Under the pieces are notes generated by a model. That model saw only the letters and a program-made list of their open reading frames with translations. It did not search any database and was not told where the DNA came from. Shown piece by piece: positions 8,253-16,253 of a DNA stretch of 44,652 nt. The position numbers were made by a program, and so were the translations under genes. Where the stretch lies: NCBI GenBank assembly GCA_001919865.1, contig MNIR01000012.1:1-44652 (forward strand), in the 5' to 3' direction. The stretch is from Gemmatimonadetes bacterium 13_1_20CM_4_69_16. Lineage in GTDB: Bacteria > Gemmatimonadota > Gemmatimonadetes > Gemmatimonadales > GWC2-71-9. Positions within the stretch are counted from its first letter, which is position 1. Each line of letters begins with the position of its first letter.

Positions 8253-8968
8253 GCCAGGCTCCCCTCAGCGGGAAGCTCACCCTCGTCACCGGCGCCTCCC
8301 GCGGCATAGGGCTCGCGGTCGCCGACGCGCTGCACGCCGCGGGCGCGCACGTCGTCCGCCTGGCGCGTAGCCTCCGGGACGGGGCGACCGAGCGGCGCAC
8401 CGACCTGCGCTGCGACGTCACGGATCCCGCGGCGGTGGACCGGGCGGTCGCGCGGGTGCTGGGCGAGCTCGGGGTCCCGGACGTCGTGGTGAACAACGCC
8501 GGGATCTTCTTCATCAAGCGGATCGAGGAAACGTCGCCCGCCGAGTTCGCGCAAACGCTCGCCGTCAACCTCACCGGGCCGTTTCTCGTGGCGCGCGCGC
8601 TCGTCCCGCACCTGGTGCGGCGCGGTGCGGGCGACCTCGTGACGATCGGCTCCGTTTCCGACCACGTAGCCTATTCGGGCTCGACCGCGTACGCGGCGAG
8701 CAAGTACGGCCTTCGCGGGATGCACGAAGTGCTGCGCCAGGACCTCGCGCGCACCGGGGTACGCACCACGCTCGTCTCGCCTGGGCCGGTAGACACGCCG
8801 ATCTGGGACGCCGTCGATCCCGATTCGAAGCCGGGCTTTACCAAGCGGAGTGCTATGATGCAGGCGGGGGATGTTGCCGCGGCTGTGCTGTATGCCGTCA
8901 CCCAGCCGCTGCGGGTGGACGTGACGGAGATTCGGTTGATGCCGACGGTTTATACGGCGAGAGGCTAG
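8249..8968 (+). CDS. Short-chain dehydrogenase/reductase (SDR)
   Basis: 239 residues from the GTG at 8249, which overlaps the folE stop; an earlier start would lie wholly within folE. Classical SDR features are present: the cofactor motif TGASRGIG (~13-20), [12 protein letters not shown] with the adenine-side Asp, VVNNAGIFF (~80-88), catalytic Ser in [13 protein letters not shown], and YAASK (Tyr-x-x-x-Lys, ~147-151), then [11 protein letters not shown]. The substrate cannot be told from sequence. Coupling to folE makes a pterin reductase-like activity possible, but that is context only. The next gene begins one base after this stop. Confidence 0.92.
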   Translation: MSQAPLSGKLTLVTGASRGIGLAVADALHAAGAHVVRLARSLRDGATERRTDLRCDVTDPAAVDRAVARVLGELGVPDVVVNNAGIFFIKRIEETSPAEFAQTLAVNLTGPFLVARALVPHLVRRGAGDLVTIGSVSDHVAYSGSTAYAASKYGLRGMHEVLRQDLARTGVRTTLVSPGPVDTPIWDAVDPDSKPGFTKRSAMMQAGDVAAAVLYAVTQPLRVDVTEIRLMPTVYTARG

Positions 8969-10807
8969 ATGTCACACGTCACACGTTGCACGTTGCCCGT
9001 GCTACTGGCGCTCGCCAGTCGCCTCGCTGCGCAGGCCCTGCCGCCCCTGCCGGACACCACCGGCTTCGGAGTACACGTACTGGCCGTCGCACGCGCGCCG
9101 GATAACGCGATCTGGGTCGGCAGCTATGGGCAGGGGATCTTCGTGCTGCGCTCGGGTGCCTCGAGCTGGGAGCACATCCGCTACGCGAACGACTCGGCGG
9201 CGCACTCCATCTCGTGGGACTTCGTGCACGCCTTCGGATTCGGCTCCAACGGCGCCGTTTGGTACGGCACCGTCGGGAACGGCTGGGGACTGTCGACCGA
9301 CGGCGGCAAGACTTGGACCAACTGGGAGCTCGGTGCGCTGGGCCCCGAGTGGCAGTACGTCGCGCCTAACGGCATCGCCACGCGGGGCGACACGGTGTAC
9401 ATCGGCACCGCGGACGGCATCAAGCTCTCGGGGGACCGCGGGGCGAGCTGGGCCGAGATCACCGATTCGGCTGGTGCGGCCACCGCGCGGCACCTATGGG
9501 GGCGCCTGCGCAGCCAGTACGTGCTGGCGTTGGTCGCCGGGTTGGACGGGAGTGTGTGGGCGGGTCACCTGCGCGGGCTGGCGCGCTCCACGGATGGTGG
9601 GCGCACCTGGACGGAGTATGCCGCACCGAGTCGCGTCCGCGCCCTCGCGCCCGACAGCGGCGCGATCGTGTGGGTGGGGACCGAGCGGGGACTGTACCGG
9701 CTCGACCCGACGCGCAACGCCTGGCTCGACGGCAAGGGGCGCCCGGCGTGCGGCCTCGGCCCGGTGGTGAAGGGCTGCCGCGAGGACATGCCGCCGATCC
9801 AGTCGCTCGGTCGCGTTGCACCGGGGCGGGTGTACGCCGCCACGCGCCAAGGCGTGTACGAGCAGGACGGCGGCGCGCTCAACCTGTGCGACCCCGTGCC
9901 CGCGGCCACCGGCTTCTTGCCGCTCGCGCCCGGGTGGTACGCTGTGGGGCGGCCGACGGGGCTCGTCTCCTGTCGCTTCGACCAGGGACTCACCCTCGTC
10001 GGCATCTCGTACCAGCAGCGACCCGACTCCGATCTGGAGGGGATGCGGCACAGCTGGTTCGAGCGCCCCATTCTCCCCGCCGATCAGCCGTACATCGACC
10101 AGACGTACCGCTACGGCTCGACCATGGGAGGCAACTTCCAGCAGCATCAGGGCGTCGAGTTCAACAACCCCGACGGTACGCCGGTCCACACCATCGGCGA
10201 CGGGGTGGTGGTGTTCGCGGGCCCGGCGGAGCAGGGCGCCAACACTGTGGCCGTCCGGCACGATCGCAGGTTCAAGGGCTTGTTCATCTATTCCGTCTAC
10301 TACCACAACACCACGCTGCTCGCGTCGCTGGGGCAGCGCGTCAAGACGGGCGACGTGATCGCCACGGTCGGTAACACCGGCCGGGCGACCAACGACCATC
10401 TCCACCTCGAGGTGCACGCCGCCCCCGTGGACTCCGTGCCACTGATCGTCGACCCCAACGAGCGGTACCCCAAGTTCACGGTGAACCCCGAGCTGTGGAT
10501 CCGCCCGTTGCCCGGCACGGGGATCGTCGCGGGGCAGGTGTGGGACGCCCAGGGTCGCGCCGTGCCGCAGGCGCGCGTGTACGGGCTCATGAAAGCCGAG
10601 CCGCAGGAGACGCCGTTCTCGTACGCGGAGACGTACGGCGAGCACAACCATCCCGATCCCGCGTATCGGGAGCACTTCGCCGTGAGCGACGTCGAGCCGG
10701 GCGATTATACCCTGGCGGTGTTGGTCGACGGCAAGCGGCTCACCCGCCGGATCCGCGTCGAGGCTGGCCGCGTGACGTGGGTCGTGTTCGGTTCCGGTGC
10801 ACATTGA
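8969..10807 (+). CDS. Exported Asp-box propeller with M23 peptidase-like domain
   Basis: 612 residues. A signal peptide (residues 1-21, ending RLAAQ) is followed by a propeller region with Asp-boxes STDGGKTWTN (~110) and STDGGRTWTE (~208). Residues ~365-485 look like a LytM/M23 metallopeptidase: HQGVEFNNPDGTPV, IGDGVVVFAG, VYYHNTTLLASLGQRVKTGDVIATVGNTG and HLHLEVH. The usual H-x-x-x-D zinc pair reads H-x-x-x-E, while HxH is kept. The last ~100 residues form a carboxypeptidase-regulatory-like beta-sandwich (GQVWDAQGRAVPQARV ... DVEPGDYTLAVLVDG). A periplasmic or secreted peptidoglycan or peptide hydrolase is likely, if the Glu variant binds zinc. It starts immediately after the SDR stop, and its first codons lie in a short-word repeat. 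Confidence 0.85.
   Translation: MSHVTRCTLPVLLALASRLAAQALPPLPDTTGFGVHVLAVARAPDNAIWVGSYGQGIFVLRSGASSWEHIRYANDSAAHSISWDFVHAFGFGSNGAVWYGTVGNGWGLSTDGGKTWTNWELGALGPEWQYVAPNGIATRGDTVYIGTADGIKLSGDRGASWAEITDSAGAATARHLWGRLRSQYVLALVAGLDGSVWAGHLRGLARSTDGGRTWTEYAAPSRVRALAPDSGAIVWVGTERGLYRLDPTRNAWLDGKGRPACGLGPVVKGCREDMPPIQSLGRVAPGRVYAATRQGVYEQDGGALNLCDPVPAATGFLPLAPGWYAVGRPTGLVSCRFDQGLTLVGISYQQRPDSDLEGMRHSWFERPILPADQPYIDQTYRYGSTMGGNFQQHQGVEFNNPDGTPVHTIGDGVVVFAGPAEQGANTVAVRHDRRFKGLFIYSVYYHNTTLLASLGQRVKTGDVIATVGNTGRATNDHLHLEVHAAPVDSVPLIVDPNERYPKFTVNPELWIRPLPGTGIVAGQVWDAQGRAVPQARVYGLMKAEPQETPFSYAETYGEHNHPDPAYREHFAVSDVEPGDYTLAVLVDGKRLTRRIRVEAGRVTWVVFGSGAH
8971..9000. repeat. Short-word degenerate repeat in signal-peptide codons
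   Basis: The words TCACACG, TCACACGT, TGCACGT and TGCCCGT follow each other over 30 bases, covering codons 2-11 of the propeller/M23 gene. It resembles, in reverse complement, the repeat inside tldE at 17286. Only one arm is present. Confidence 0.45.
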
Positions 10808-11423
10808 ACTGACGGAGATGCTGCGCTGCCCCGAGGCGCACGAGGAAGCGTTCCTCGTGCTGTCCACTGGGGAGATGGTGGGCCGGATGGTTCGGTCGGG
10901 CTTGCTGGGATGCCCAGCGTGCCAGCGCGAGTATCCGATCGTCCAGGGAGTCGCGCACTTCTCGGCGTCAGGGACCGGGGGGGAGCTCACTCCGCGACCA
11001 ACAAACGCGGTCGCTGCGGGAGCCCCGCCCCGGTCCCCCGACGCACAGACTCTCCAGGCGCTGCTCGAACTCTCGGGTCCGGGGGGCTACGTGGTGCTGG
11101 TCGGCTCCGCGGCCCGCCACGCGGTCGGGCTCGCGGGGCTGATGGGTGGGATTCACTTCGTGGGGATCAACGCTCCGTCCGACGTCGCCGAGCTTCCGGT
11201 TCTCAGTCTGCTCGTGTGCGACAAGCTGATTCCGCTGCGTCGCGCTATGGCGCGCGGCGTGGTCGTGGGGCTCGACCGTGTAGCTCCACCCTGGATCGAC
11301 GAGGCGCTGCGCGTGCTGTTGCGGGGGCGGCGGCTGGTGATCGAAGACGAACGCGCCACACCTGGCGCCGGTCTGAAGCAGCTCGCGGTGGGCGAGGGGC
11401 TGTGGGTGGGGGAGAAGACGTGA
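10797..11423 (+). CDS. Trm112-like zinc-ribbon protein with C-terminal alpha/beta domain
   Basis: 208 residues. It begins inside the end of the previous gene (GTG at 10797; ATG at 10818 is an alternative that starts right at MLRCPE). The first ~55 residues resemble the Trm112/UPF0434 fold: LRCPEAHE, LLGCPACQREYPIVQGVAHF. Three Cys plus a His could bind zinc. Residues ~80-205 form a Rossmann-like domain (GGYVVLVGSAARHAVGLAGL ... GVVVGLDRVAPPWIDEALRVLLRGRRLVIED) that resembles a degenerate methyltransferase without a clear SAM loop. The function is unknown. It ends directly against the stop of the convergent acyl-CoA synthetase (TGA|TCA). Confidence 0.7.
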   Translation: MHIELTEMLRCPEAHEEAFLVLSTGEMVGRMVRSGLLGCPACQREYPIVQGVAHFSASGTGGELTPRPTNAVAAGAPPRSPDAQTLQALLELSGPGGYVVLVGSAARHAVGLAGLMGGIHFVGINAPSDVAELPVLSLLVCDKLIPLRRAMARGVVVGLDRVAPPWIDEALRVLLRGRRLVIEDERATPGAGLKQLAVGEGLWVGEKT

Positions 11424-13241
11424 TCACCCCTCCAGCGTCGCCGCCGTGGGGTCCGCGTCCGCGTACACGCGGTCGATGACCGCTTTGTAGTTCTTCTCTA
11501 CCGCGCGCCGCTTGACCTTGAGGGTCGGGGTGAGCTCGCCCGACTCGATCGTAAAGTCGCGCTCGAGCAGCACGATTTTCTTGGGCATCTCGAACTTCGC
11601 CAGGTCGCGCAGTCCCCCCATCACCTCGCGCTCCAGCTTCGCCTGCACGTCGCTGAGCGCGATCAGCTCCGCGCGGGACGCGTACGTCAGGTTCCGCTCC
11701 CGCGCCCACGGCTCGAGGCTGTCGAAGTTCGGCACGACGAGCATGATGGGAAACTTGCGCTGATCGCCCAGCACCACGGCGTTGGCCACGAACTTGTTGA
11801 GCTTGACCGCGTTCTCGATCGGCTGCGGAGCGATGTACTTCCCGCCGGCTGTCTTGATCAGATCCTTCTTCCGATCGGTGATCTTCAGGTACCCCTCGGC
11901 GTCGAACTCCCCGATGTCGCCCGTGTGGAACCAGCCGTCCGCGTCGATCGCTTCGCGCGTCGCGTCGGGCAGGTTGTAGTAGCCCTGCATGACGTTCGGG
12001 CCCTTGGCGAGGATCTCCCCGTCGGGCGCGATCCGCACCTGCACCCCGGGGATCGGCTTCCCCACCGCGCCGAACTTCGGGCGGTCGAGCGGGCTCAGCG
12101 TCAGCACCGGGGACGTCTCGGTGAGGCCGTAGCCTTCGATGGTCGGCAGCCCGGCACTGTAGAAGAACCGCCCGATCTCGGCCGAGAGCGGCGCGCTGCC
12201 GGAGACGAACAGCTTGATGCGCCCGCCGGTACGCGCCCGCAGCTTCGAGAACACCAGCCGGTCGGCGATCGCATGCCGGATGGCGAGTCCGAGCGGGACG
12301 GGAATGCCGGAGAGCCGGTGGGTCGCCCACTGGTCTCCGGTGCGCTTCGCCCAGAGGAAGATCTTGCGTTTCAGTGCGCTCCCGGTGAGCGCGTTCTCGA
12401 GCACGCGGGCGTACACCTTCTCGTACAGGCGCGGGACCCCGATCAGGATCGTCGGCCGCACCTCGTTGAGGTTTTGGGGCACCGCTTCGATCGACTCCGC
12501 GTAGTTGATCGTCACCCCTACGTGGAAGAAGTAATAGTCCACCATCCGCTCGAGGATGTGCGACAACGGCAGCCACGAGAGGCAGCTGTCGTGCTCGCTC
12601 ATCCGTAACGCCGCGACCGATGCCATGACGTTGGACCAGATGTTGTTGTGCGTCAGGATGACGCCCTTCGGCTGGCCGGTCGTCCCCGAGGTGTAGATCA
12701 GAGTGGCGAGGTCTCCGGGCTCGACCGCCAACGCTTCTTCCCGGAAGCGCGGGTACCGCGGAGCCGCCGCCCGCCCTTTCGCTTCGACCTCGGCGAGCGT
12801 GAGTGCGCCGTCCCGCTTGGCTTCGGGCTCGAACACGATCACGTGCCGCAGTGTCGGCAGCGCACCGCGCAGCTCGACGATCTTGGCGAGCTGCGCGGCG
12901 GTGGAGCAGACGACCGCCGTGGCGCCCGAGTCGCGCAGGACATACTCGACTTGGCTCGCCGGAAGCGTCGGGTAGATCGGGACGTCGGCGGCGCGGGCAC
13001 AGAGGCAGGCGTAGTCGACCAGCGCCCACTCGAGGCGCGTCTCCGCCAGGATCGCGACCCGGTCGCCGGGCCGGATCCCGAGCTCGCGTAGGCCGAGTGC
13101 GATCGCCCCCACGCGCTCCTCCGCCTCGCGATGCGTGACCGGGGTCCACACGCCGGCGACCTTGCGACGAAACGCGGCCGGGTGACGGGCGTACTGCTCG
13201 ACCGCGTCGAAGAACAGCCGTGTCAGGGTCCCCTGGCTCAC
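11424..13241 (-). CDS. Long-chain acyl-CoA synthetase (AMP-forming)
   Basis: 605 residues, the size of bacterial FadD15-type enzymes. It activates fatty acids to acyl-CoA through an acyl-adenylate. Adenylate-forming signatures are intact: P-loop LIYTSGTTGQPKGVILTHNN (~182-201), GYGLTETSPVLTLS (~370), GWFHTGDIGEFDAEGYLKITDRKKD (~435-459) and the catalytic Lys region DLIKTAGGKYIAPQPIEN. The GTG start overlaps the TGA of the upstream lipoprotein gene (GTGA), so the two are coupled. It is probably membrane-associated in the cytoplasm and feeds beta-oxidation or lipid remodelling; an enoyl-CoA hydratase lies elsewhere in the window at 27421. Confidence 0.95.
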   Translation of the reverse strand: MSQGTLTRLFFDAVEQYARHPAAFRRKVAGVWTPVTHREAEERVGAIALGLRELGIRPGDRVAILAETRLEWALVDYACLCARAADVPIYPTLPASQVEYVLRDSGATAVVCSTAAQLAKIVELRGALPTLRHVIVFEPEAKRDGALTLAEVEAKGRAAAPRYPRFREEALAVEPGDLATLIYTSGTTGQPKGVILTHNNIWSNVMASVAALRMSEHDSCLSWLPLSHILERMVDYYFFHVGVTINYAESIEAVPQNLNEVRPTILIGVPRLYEKVYARVLENALTGSALKRKIFLWAKRTGDQWATHRLSGIPVPLGLAIRHAIADRLVFSKLRARTGGRIKLFVSGSAPLSAEIGRFFYSAGLPTIEGYGLTETSPVLTLSPLDRPKFGAVGKPIPGVQVRIAPDGEILAKGPNVMQGYYNLPDATREAIDADGWFHTGDIGEFDAEGYLKITDRKKDLIKTAGGKYIAPQPIENAVKLNKFVANAVVLGDQRKFPIMLVVPNFDSLEPWARERNLTYASRAELIALSDVQAKLEREVMGGLRDLAKFEMPKKIVLLERDFTIESGELTPTLKVKRRAVEKNYKAVIDRVYADADPTAATLEG

Positions 13242-13969
13242 GGGAGAAACCGTACGACGAAACTGACGGGCTGACTGGTCACGGGCGTGCCGATGGCGCG
13301 TCGCGCCCCGGCGGTGACGACGACACTGTCAGGGCGCGGGCCCGCGATCAGCCGCACTTTCACCGTGGCCACGCCGGCAGGGGTCGTGCTCACGGTCTGG
13401 AGCGTCGCGACCGCGTGCGCCGTGTCGCTCGTTACGAGCGTGACCGGTCCGGAGGTGGGGGGATAGGTGATCGTGTAGACGACGGGGCGTCCGGCGAGGG
13501 GCACCGGAGTACTAATCCCCGTCACGGTGTCGGCGAGCTCCACCTTGAGCGAGTCGGAGAGCGAGTCCGGCGGCGTGGTCGCGGAGATGGTGATCGTGTC
13601 CGCTACCCGGCCGGGCGCGAACAAGGTGTCGGCCGCGGCGAGCATGCGGATTTCGATCGGGTTGCTGCGGAAGTCGCCGACGCGTGCTTGGATGCGGGCG
13701 GGCGTCGGGCTCGGCTGCTTAGCGACCATCACCCCCGTCGTTTCGCTCACCACCTTGAGCAGCGCGGTATCGAGCGTGGCCCACAGGATCGTCGCCGCCA
13801 CGGAGTCGCCCCGGCCATCCAGGGCGAACGCGCGCGGCCGCAACGTGTCGAACTCCTCAACCGAGTCTCGGACGGCCACCGAGAGCGCGACCACGCCGTT
13901 GAGGTCGGGTCCGAGTTGGCCGCACGCAATCGCCGCCGCGAGCACCAGGGTGCTGGCCCTACCCCTCAG
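13238..13969 (-). CDS. Lipoprotein with bacterial Ig-like repeats
   Basis: About 243 residues. No ATG or GTG gives a sensible beginning, but a CTG at 13969 overlaps the stop of the upstream TPR gene (CTGA), has GGAGG four bases ahead and yields LRGRASTLVLAAAIAC, a credible lipoprotein signal with Cys 16. A GTG nine codons further in would leave too short a signal. The mature part is Ser/Thr/Val-rich and beta in character (LNGVVALSVAVRDSVEEF, GRPVVYTITYPPTSGPVTL, GVATVKVRLIAGPRPDSVVV), like Big/invasin-type Ig domains. Surface or periplasmic location is expected; function unknown. Confidence 0.6.
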   Translation of the reverse strand: MRGRASTLVLAAAIACGQLGPDLNGVVALSVAVRDSVEEFDTLRPRAFALDGRGDSVAATILWATLDTALLKVVSETTGVMVAKQPSPTPARIQARVGDFRSNPIEIRMLAAADTLFAPGRVADTITISATTPPDSLSDSLKVELADTVTGISTPVPLAGRPVVYTITYPPTSGPVTLVTSDTAHAVATLQTVSTTPAGVATVKVRLIAGPRPDSVVVTAGARRAIGTPVTSQPVSFVVRFLP

Positions 13970-14273
13970 GGCGCCTCCGCGGCGGCCGTCGAGGCGGGTC
14001 CCGACGCGCCCAGATCGCGCAGCGCTTGGGTGGCGTGCTCGATCCATTTTTGGGCGTCGGGGCCCTTGGGCGGATGCGTGAGGAAGGCCCGCAGGTGCTG
14101 CGTCGCGCCGTCGGGGTCGCCGCGCTTCAGCAGCAGGAACGCGAGCCCGTAGTGAGGGCGGCCTCGTAGTCACCCTGGCGCTCGAGGGCGAGCGCCTCGT
14201 TCAGGTAATCGAGACGCTGGGGGTGGACCTCGTCGGTGCCCGAGGCGCCGAACAGGCGACGCCAGAAACCCAT
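13966..14273 (-). pseudogene. Small TPR-like protein, broken by a one-base frameshift
   Basis: From ATG 14273 the frame reads MGFWRRLFGASGTDEVHPQR, then LDYLNEALALERQGDYEAAL, and soon hits TGA. The next frame continues naturally from ~14154 as HYGLAFLLLKRGDPDGATQH, LRAFLTHPPKGPDAQKWIEH, then ATQALRDLG and an Ala-rich end, stopping at 13966. Inserting one base between 14155 and 14154 restores a ~102-residue helix-turn-helix TPR protein with no other defect. It is either a recent mutation or a sequencing/assembly error. A promoter lies immediately upstream and the downstream lipoprotein overlaps its stop, so the operon structure still looks intact. Confidence 0.7.
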
Positions 14274-14279
14274 GGGCCG

Positions 14280-14309
14280 AAAATAGCTTGCGGCCGCTTA
14301 CGTCCGCAA
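14280..14309 (-). promoter_or_regulatory. Promoter of the TPR / lipoprotein / acyl-CoA synthetase operon
   Basis: Minus strand: TTGCGG (14309-14304), an 18-base spacer, TATTTT (14285-14280), then six bases to the ATG at 14273. It interleaves with the plus-strand promoter of the phosphoribosyltransferase gene in a 52-base divergent gap. Confidence 0.5.
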
Positions 14310-14317
14310 TGTAGCTT
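14289..14317 (+). promoter_or_regulatory. Leaderless-type promoter of the PRTase-tldD-tldE operon
   Basis: TTGCGG (14289-14294), a 17-base spacer, TAGCTT (14312-14317), then eight bases (CTCCCCCC) to the ATG at 14326. No Shine-Dalgarno fits in so short a leader. Confidence 0.55.
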
Positions 14318-14325
14318 CTCCCCCC

Positions 14326-14877
14326 ATGCCCGCCGCCCCCCGGACGCCCGCACCCAAGAAGACCGGCTTCGGCCGCAAGACACCGCACGGCGTCCTGCAG
14401 GTGGATTGGCCGTTCTTCGGCGAGCTGTGTCGGGCGCTCGCCCTGAAGATCTTCCGGGACTACGATCCCGACGTGGTGATCGGGATCGCCAGGGCCGGGG
14501 TGATCCCGGGCGCCGTGGTGGCGAGCATCCTGCAACGCGACTTCGCGTCCGTCGCCATCACGCGACAGGAGACGGGGGCGCGGCCGGTGGTGTTGGCGGG
14601 CCCGCCGCGCATCGTGACGGGGCGGCGCGTGCTCATCGTGGACGAGACCTGCGACTCGGGCGACACCATGAAGCTCGCCCTGAACGCCGTGCGCGAGCTC
14701 CAGCCGGCCGCGGTGAAGACCGCCGTCTCGTTCCGCACGGGCGAGTACAAGCCCGACTTCTACGCCCTCGAGACCGAGAACTTCATCATCCTTCCCTGGG
14801 ACCGCGAGATCATCGTCAACGGGGAGATCGTGGTGCGGCCGGACTACGCCGAGAAGCTCAAGGAACTAGGCGGTTGA
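14326..14877 (+). CDS. Phosphoribosyltransferase (PRTase)
   Basis: 183 residues. The PRPP-binding motif VLIVDETCDSGDTMKLAL (~104-121) is the V-L-I-V-D-E/D-x-x-x-T/S-G signature of type I PRTases. The PP-loop region VVIGIARAGVIPGAVVASIL (~52-71) and the C-terminal IILPWDREIIV fit the xanthine/hypoxanthine PRTase (Gpt-like) branch. It probably salvages a purine base with PRPP in the cytoplasm, though the base is not identifiable. The first ~25 residues are a basic, Pro-rich tail. It is the first gene of an operon with tldD and tldE; its TGA overlaps the TTG start of tldD. Confidence 0.88.
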   Translation: MPAAPRTPAPKKTGFGRKTPHGVLQVDWPFFGELCRALALKIFRDYDPDVVIGIARAGVIPGAVVASILQRDFASVAITRQETGARPVVLAGPPRIVTGRRVLIVDETCDSGDTMKLALNAVRELQPAAVKTAVSFRTGEYKPDFYALETENFIILPWDREIIVNGEIVVRPDYAEKLKELGG

Positions 14878-16253
14878 TCGACCGGCTGACCGCGGCGCTG
14901 CAAGGCTCCCGCGCCGACTTCACCGAAATCCGCGTCGAAACGAGCTGGAGCTCCGCCGTCTCCGTCCGCGGCCGGCGGCTGGAATCCGCCACCGCGAGCG
15001 AGGACCAAGGAGGGTTCGTGCGCGCCCTGAACCGGGGCTGCGGCTGGGGCACCGCGTCGTTCACGTCGCTCGACCAGCTCGAGGCGATGGTGGTCCGGGC
15101 GGACGAGCTATCGCGCGCCGTGCGGCTCGACCGGCCGATCCGGCTCGCCCCGGTCCCGCCGCAGCAGGCCGAGGCGATACTCGACCTGGACGGCGACGTG
15201 CGCGGCGTCCCGCTCGCCGACAAGAAGCGGCTCATCGAAGCCTACAACGGCGCGATGCTGGCGGTGAGCGACCGGATCGTGGACACGCTCGCGACCTACC
15301 GCGACGAGGTGAGCGAGTATTGGTACGTGAACTCCGAGGGCACGGTGCTGCACGAACTGCGGCCCGAAGTGACGCTTTCGGGGACGGCGGTGGCACGCCG
15401 CGACGGCACCATCGAGAAGGGGCTCGAATCGATCGGCCTGCGGCGTGGCTGGAACGCGGTCCAGCACGAGGCGGCGGGCTTCCGCGCCGCCGCCGAGCGG
15501 GCGGTCGGGCTGTTGGAGGCGTCGAGCGTGCAGGGCGGGGCCTATCCCGTTGTCCTCGATCCCGAGCTCGCCGGCGTCTTCATCCACGAGGCCTTCGGGC
15601 ACCTGTCGGAAGCCGACTTCGTCTACGAGAATCCCCAGGCCCGCGAGATGATGACCCTGGGCCGTCGCTTCGGCAAGAAGGTGCTGAACGTCGGCGACAA
15701 CGGGGCCGCCCCCGGCCTGCGGGGCACGCTGCCGTTCGACGATGAGGGCACGCCCACCCAGGACAGCGCGCTCATCCGCGAAGGGCTGCTCGTCGGCCGG
15801 CTGCACTCGCGCGAGACGGCCGCCGCGATGAACGAGCGGCCGACTGGCAATGCGCGGGCGATCTCGTTTCGCCACCCACCTATCGTCCGCATGACGAATA
15901 CCTACATCGGCAACGGCCGCGGGACGTTCGACGACCTGATCAAGGACATCAAGCTCGGGGTGTACGCCTGCTCGGCGTTCGGCGGCCAGACGTTGCTCGA
16001 GAACTTCTCCTTCACCGCCGCGTACGGACACATGATCCGCGACGGCGCGGTCGCGGAGCTGGTGAAGGACGTCGTGCTCGCAGGCAACCTGTTCCAGACA
16101 CTCGACCGCATCGATCACATCGCCGGCGACTTTCGCTGGAACCAGATGGGCGGTGGCTGTGGCAAGGCCGGGCAGTATCCCCTCCCCGTGACCGAAGGCG
16201 CCCCGCACGTGCGCATCGAGGAGGCCCTGATCGGGGGCGACGTCCCCGCGTGA
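14874..16253 (+). CDS. tldD: TldD metalloprotease subunit
   Basis: 459 residues. The start is TTG at 14874, overlapping the PRTase stop (TTGA); it gives the expected N-terminus (LIDRLTAALQGSRADFTEIR), and no better start exists. The zinc motif HEAFGHLSEADFVYE (HExxxH, ~240-254) marks the catalytic subunit of the TldD/TldE heterodimer, which degrades unfolded peptides and trims some ribosomally made peptide products. Other family blocks are seen: GLLVGRLHSRETAAAMN, ARAISFRHPPIVRMTNTYI, FGGQTLLENFSFTAAYG and the ending GGGCGKAGQYPLPVTEGAPH. It overlaps tldE by GTGA, so the subunits are made in step. Confidence 0.95.
   Translation: MIDRLTAALQGSRADFTEIRVETSWSSAVSVRGRRLESATASEDQGGFVRALNRGCGWGTASFTSLDQLEAMVVRADELSRAVRLDRPIRLAPVPPQQAEAILDLDGDVRGVPLADKKRLIEAYNGAMLAVSDRIVDTLATYRDEVSEYWYVNSEGTVLHELRPEVTLSGTAVARRDGTIEKGLESIGLRRGWNAVQHEAAGFRAAAERAVGLLEASSVQGGAYPVVLDPELAGVFIHEAFGHLSEADFVYENPQAREMMTLGRRFGKKVLNVGDNGAAPGLRGTLPFDDEGTPTQDSALIREGLLVGRLHSRETAAAMNERPTGNARAISFRHPPIVRMTNTYIGNGRGTFDDLIKDIKLGVYACSAFGGQTLLENFSFTAAYGHMIRDGAVAELVKDVVLAGNLFQTLDRIDHIAGDFRWNQMGGGCGKAGQYPLPVTEGAPHVRIEEALIGGDVPA

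Noticed and set aside
11245-13149. Minus-strand open frame of 634 codons
   Set aside because: Out-of-frame shadow of the acyl-CoA synthetase with a skewed Arg/Gly composition.
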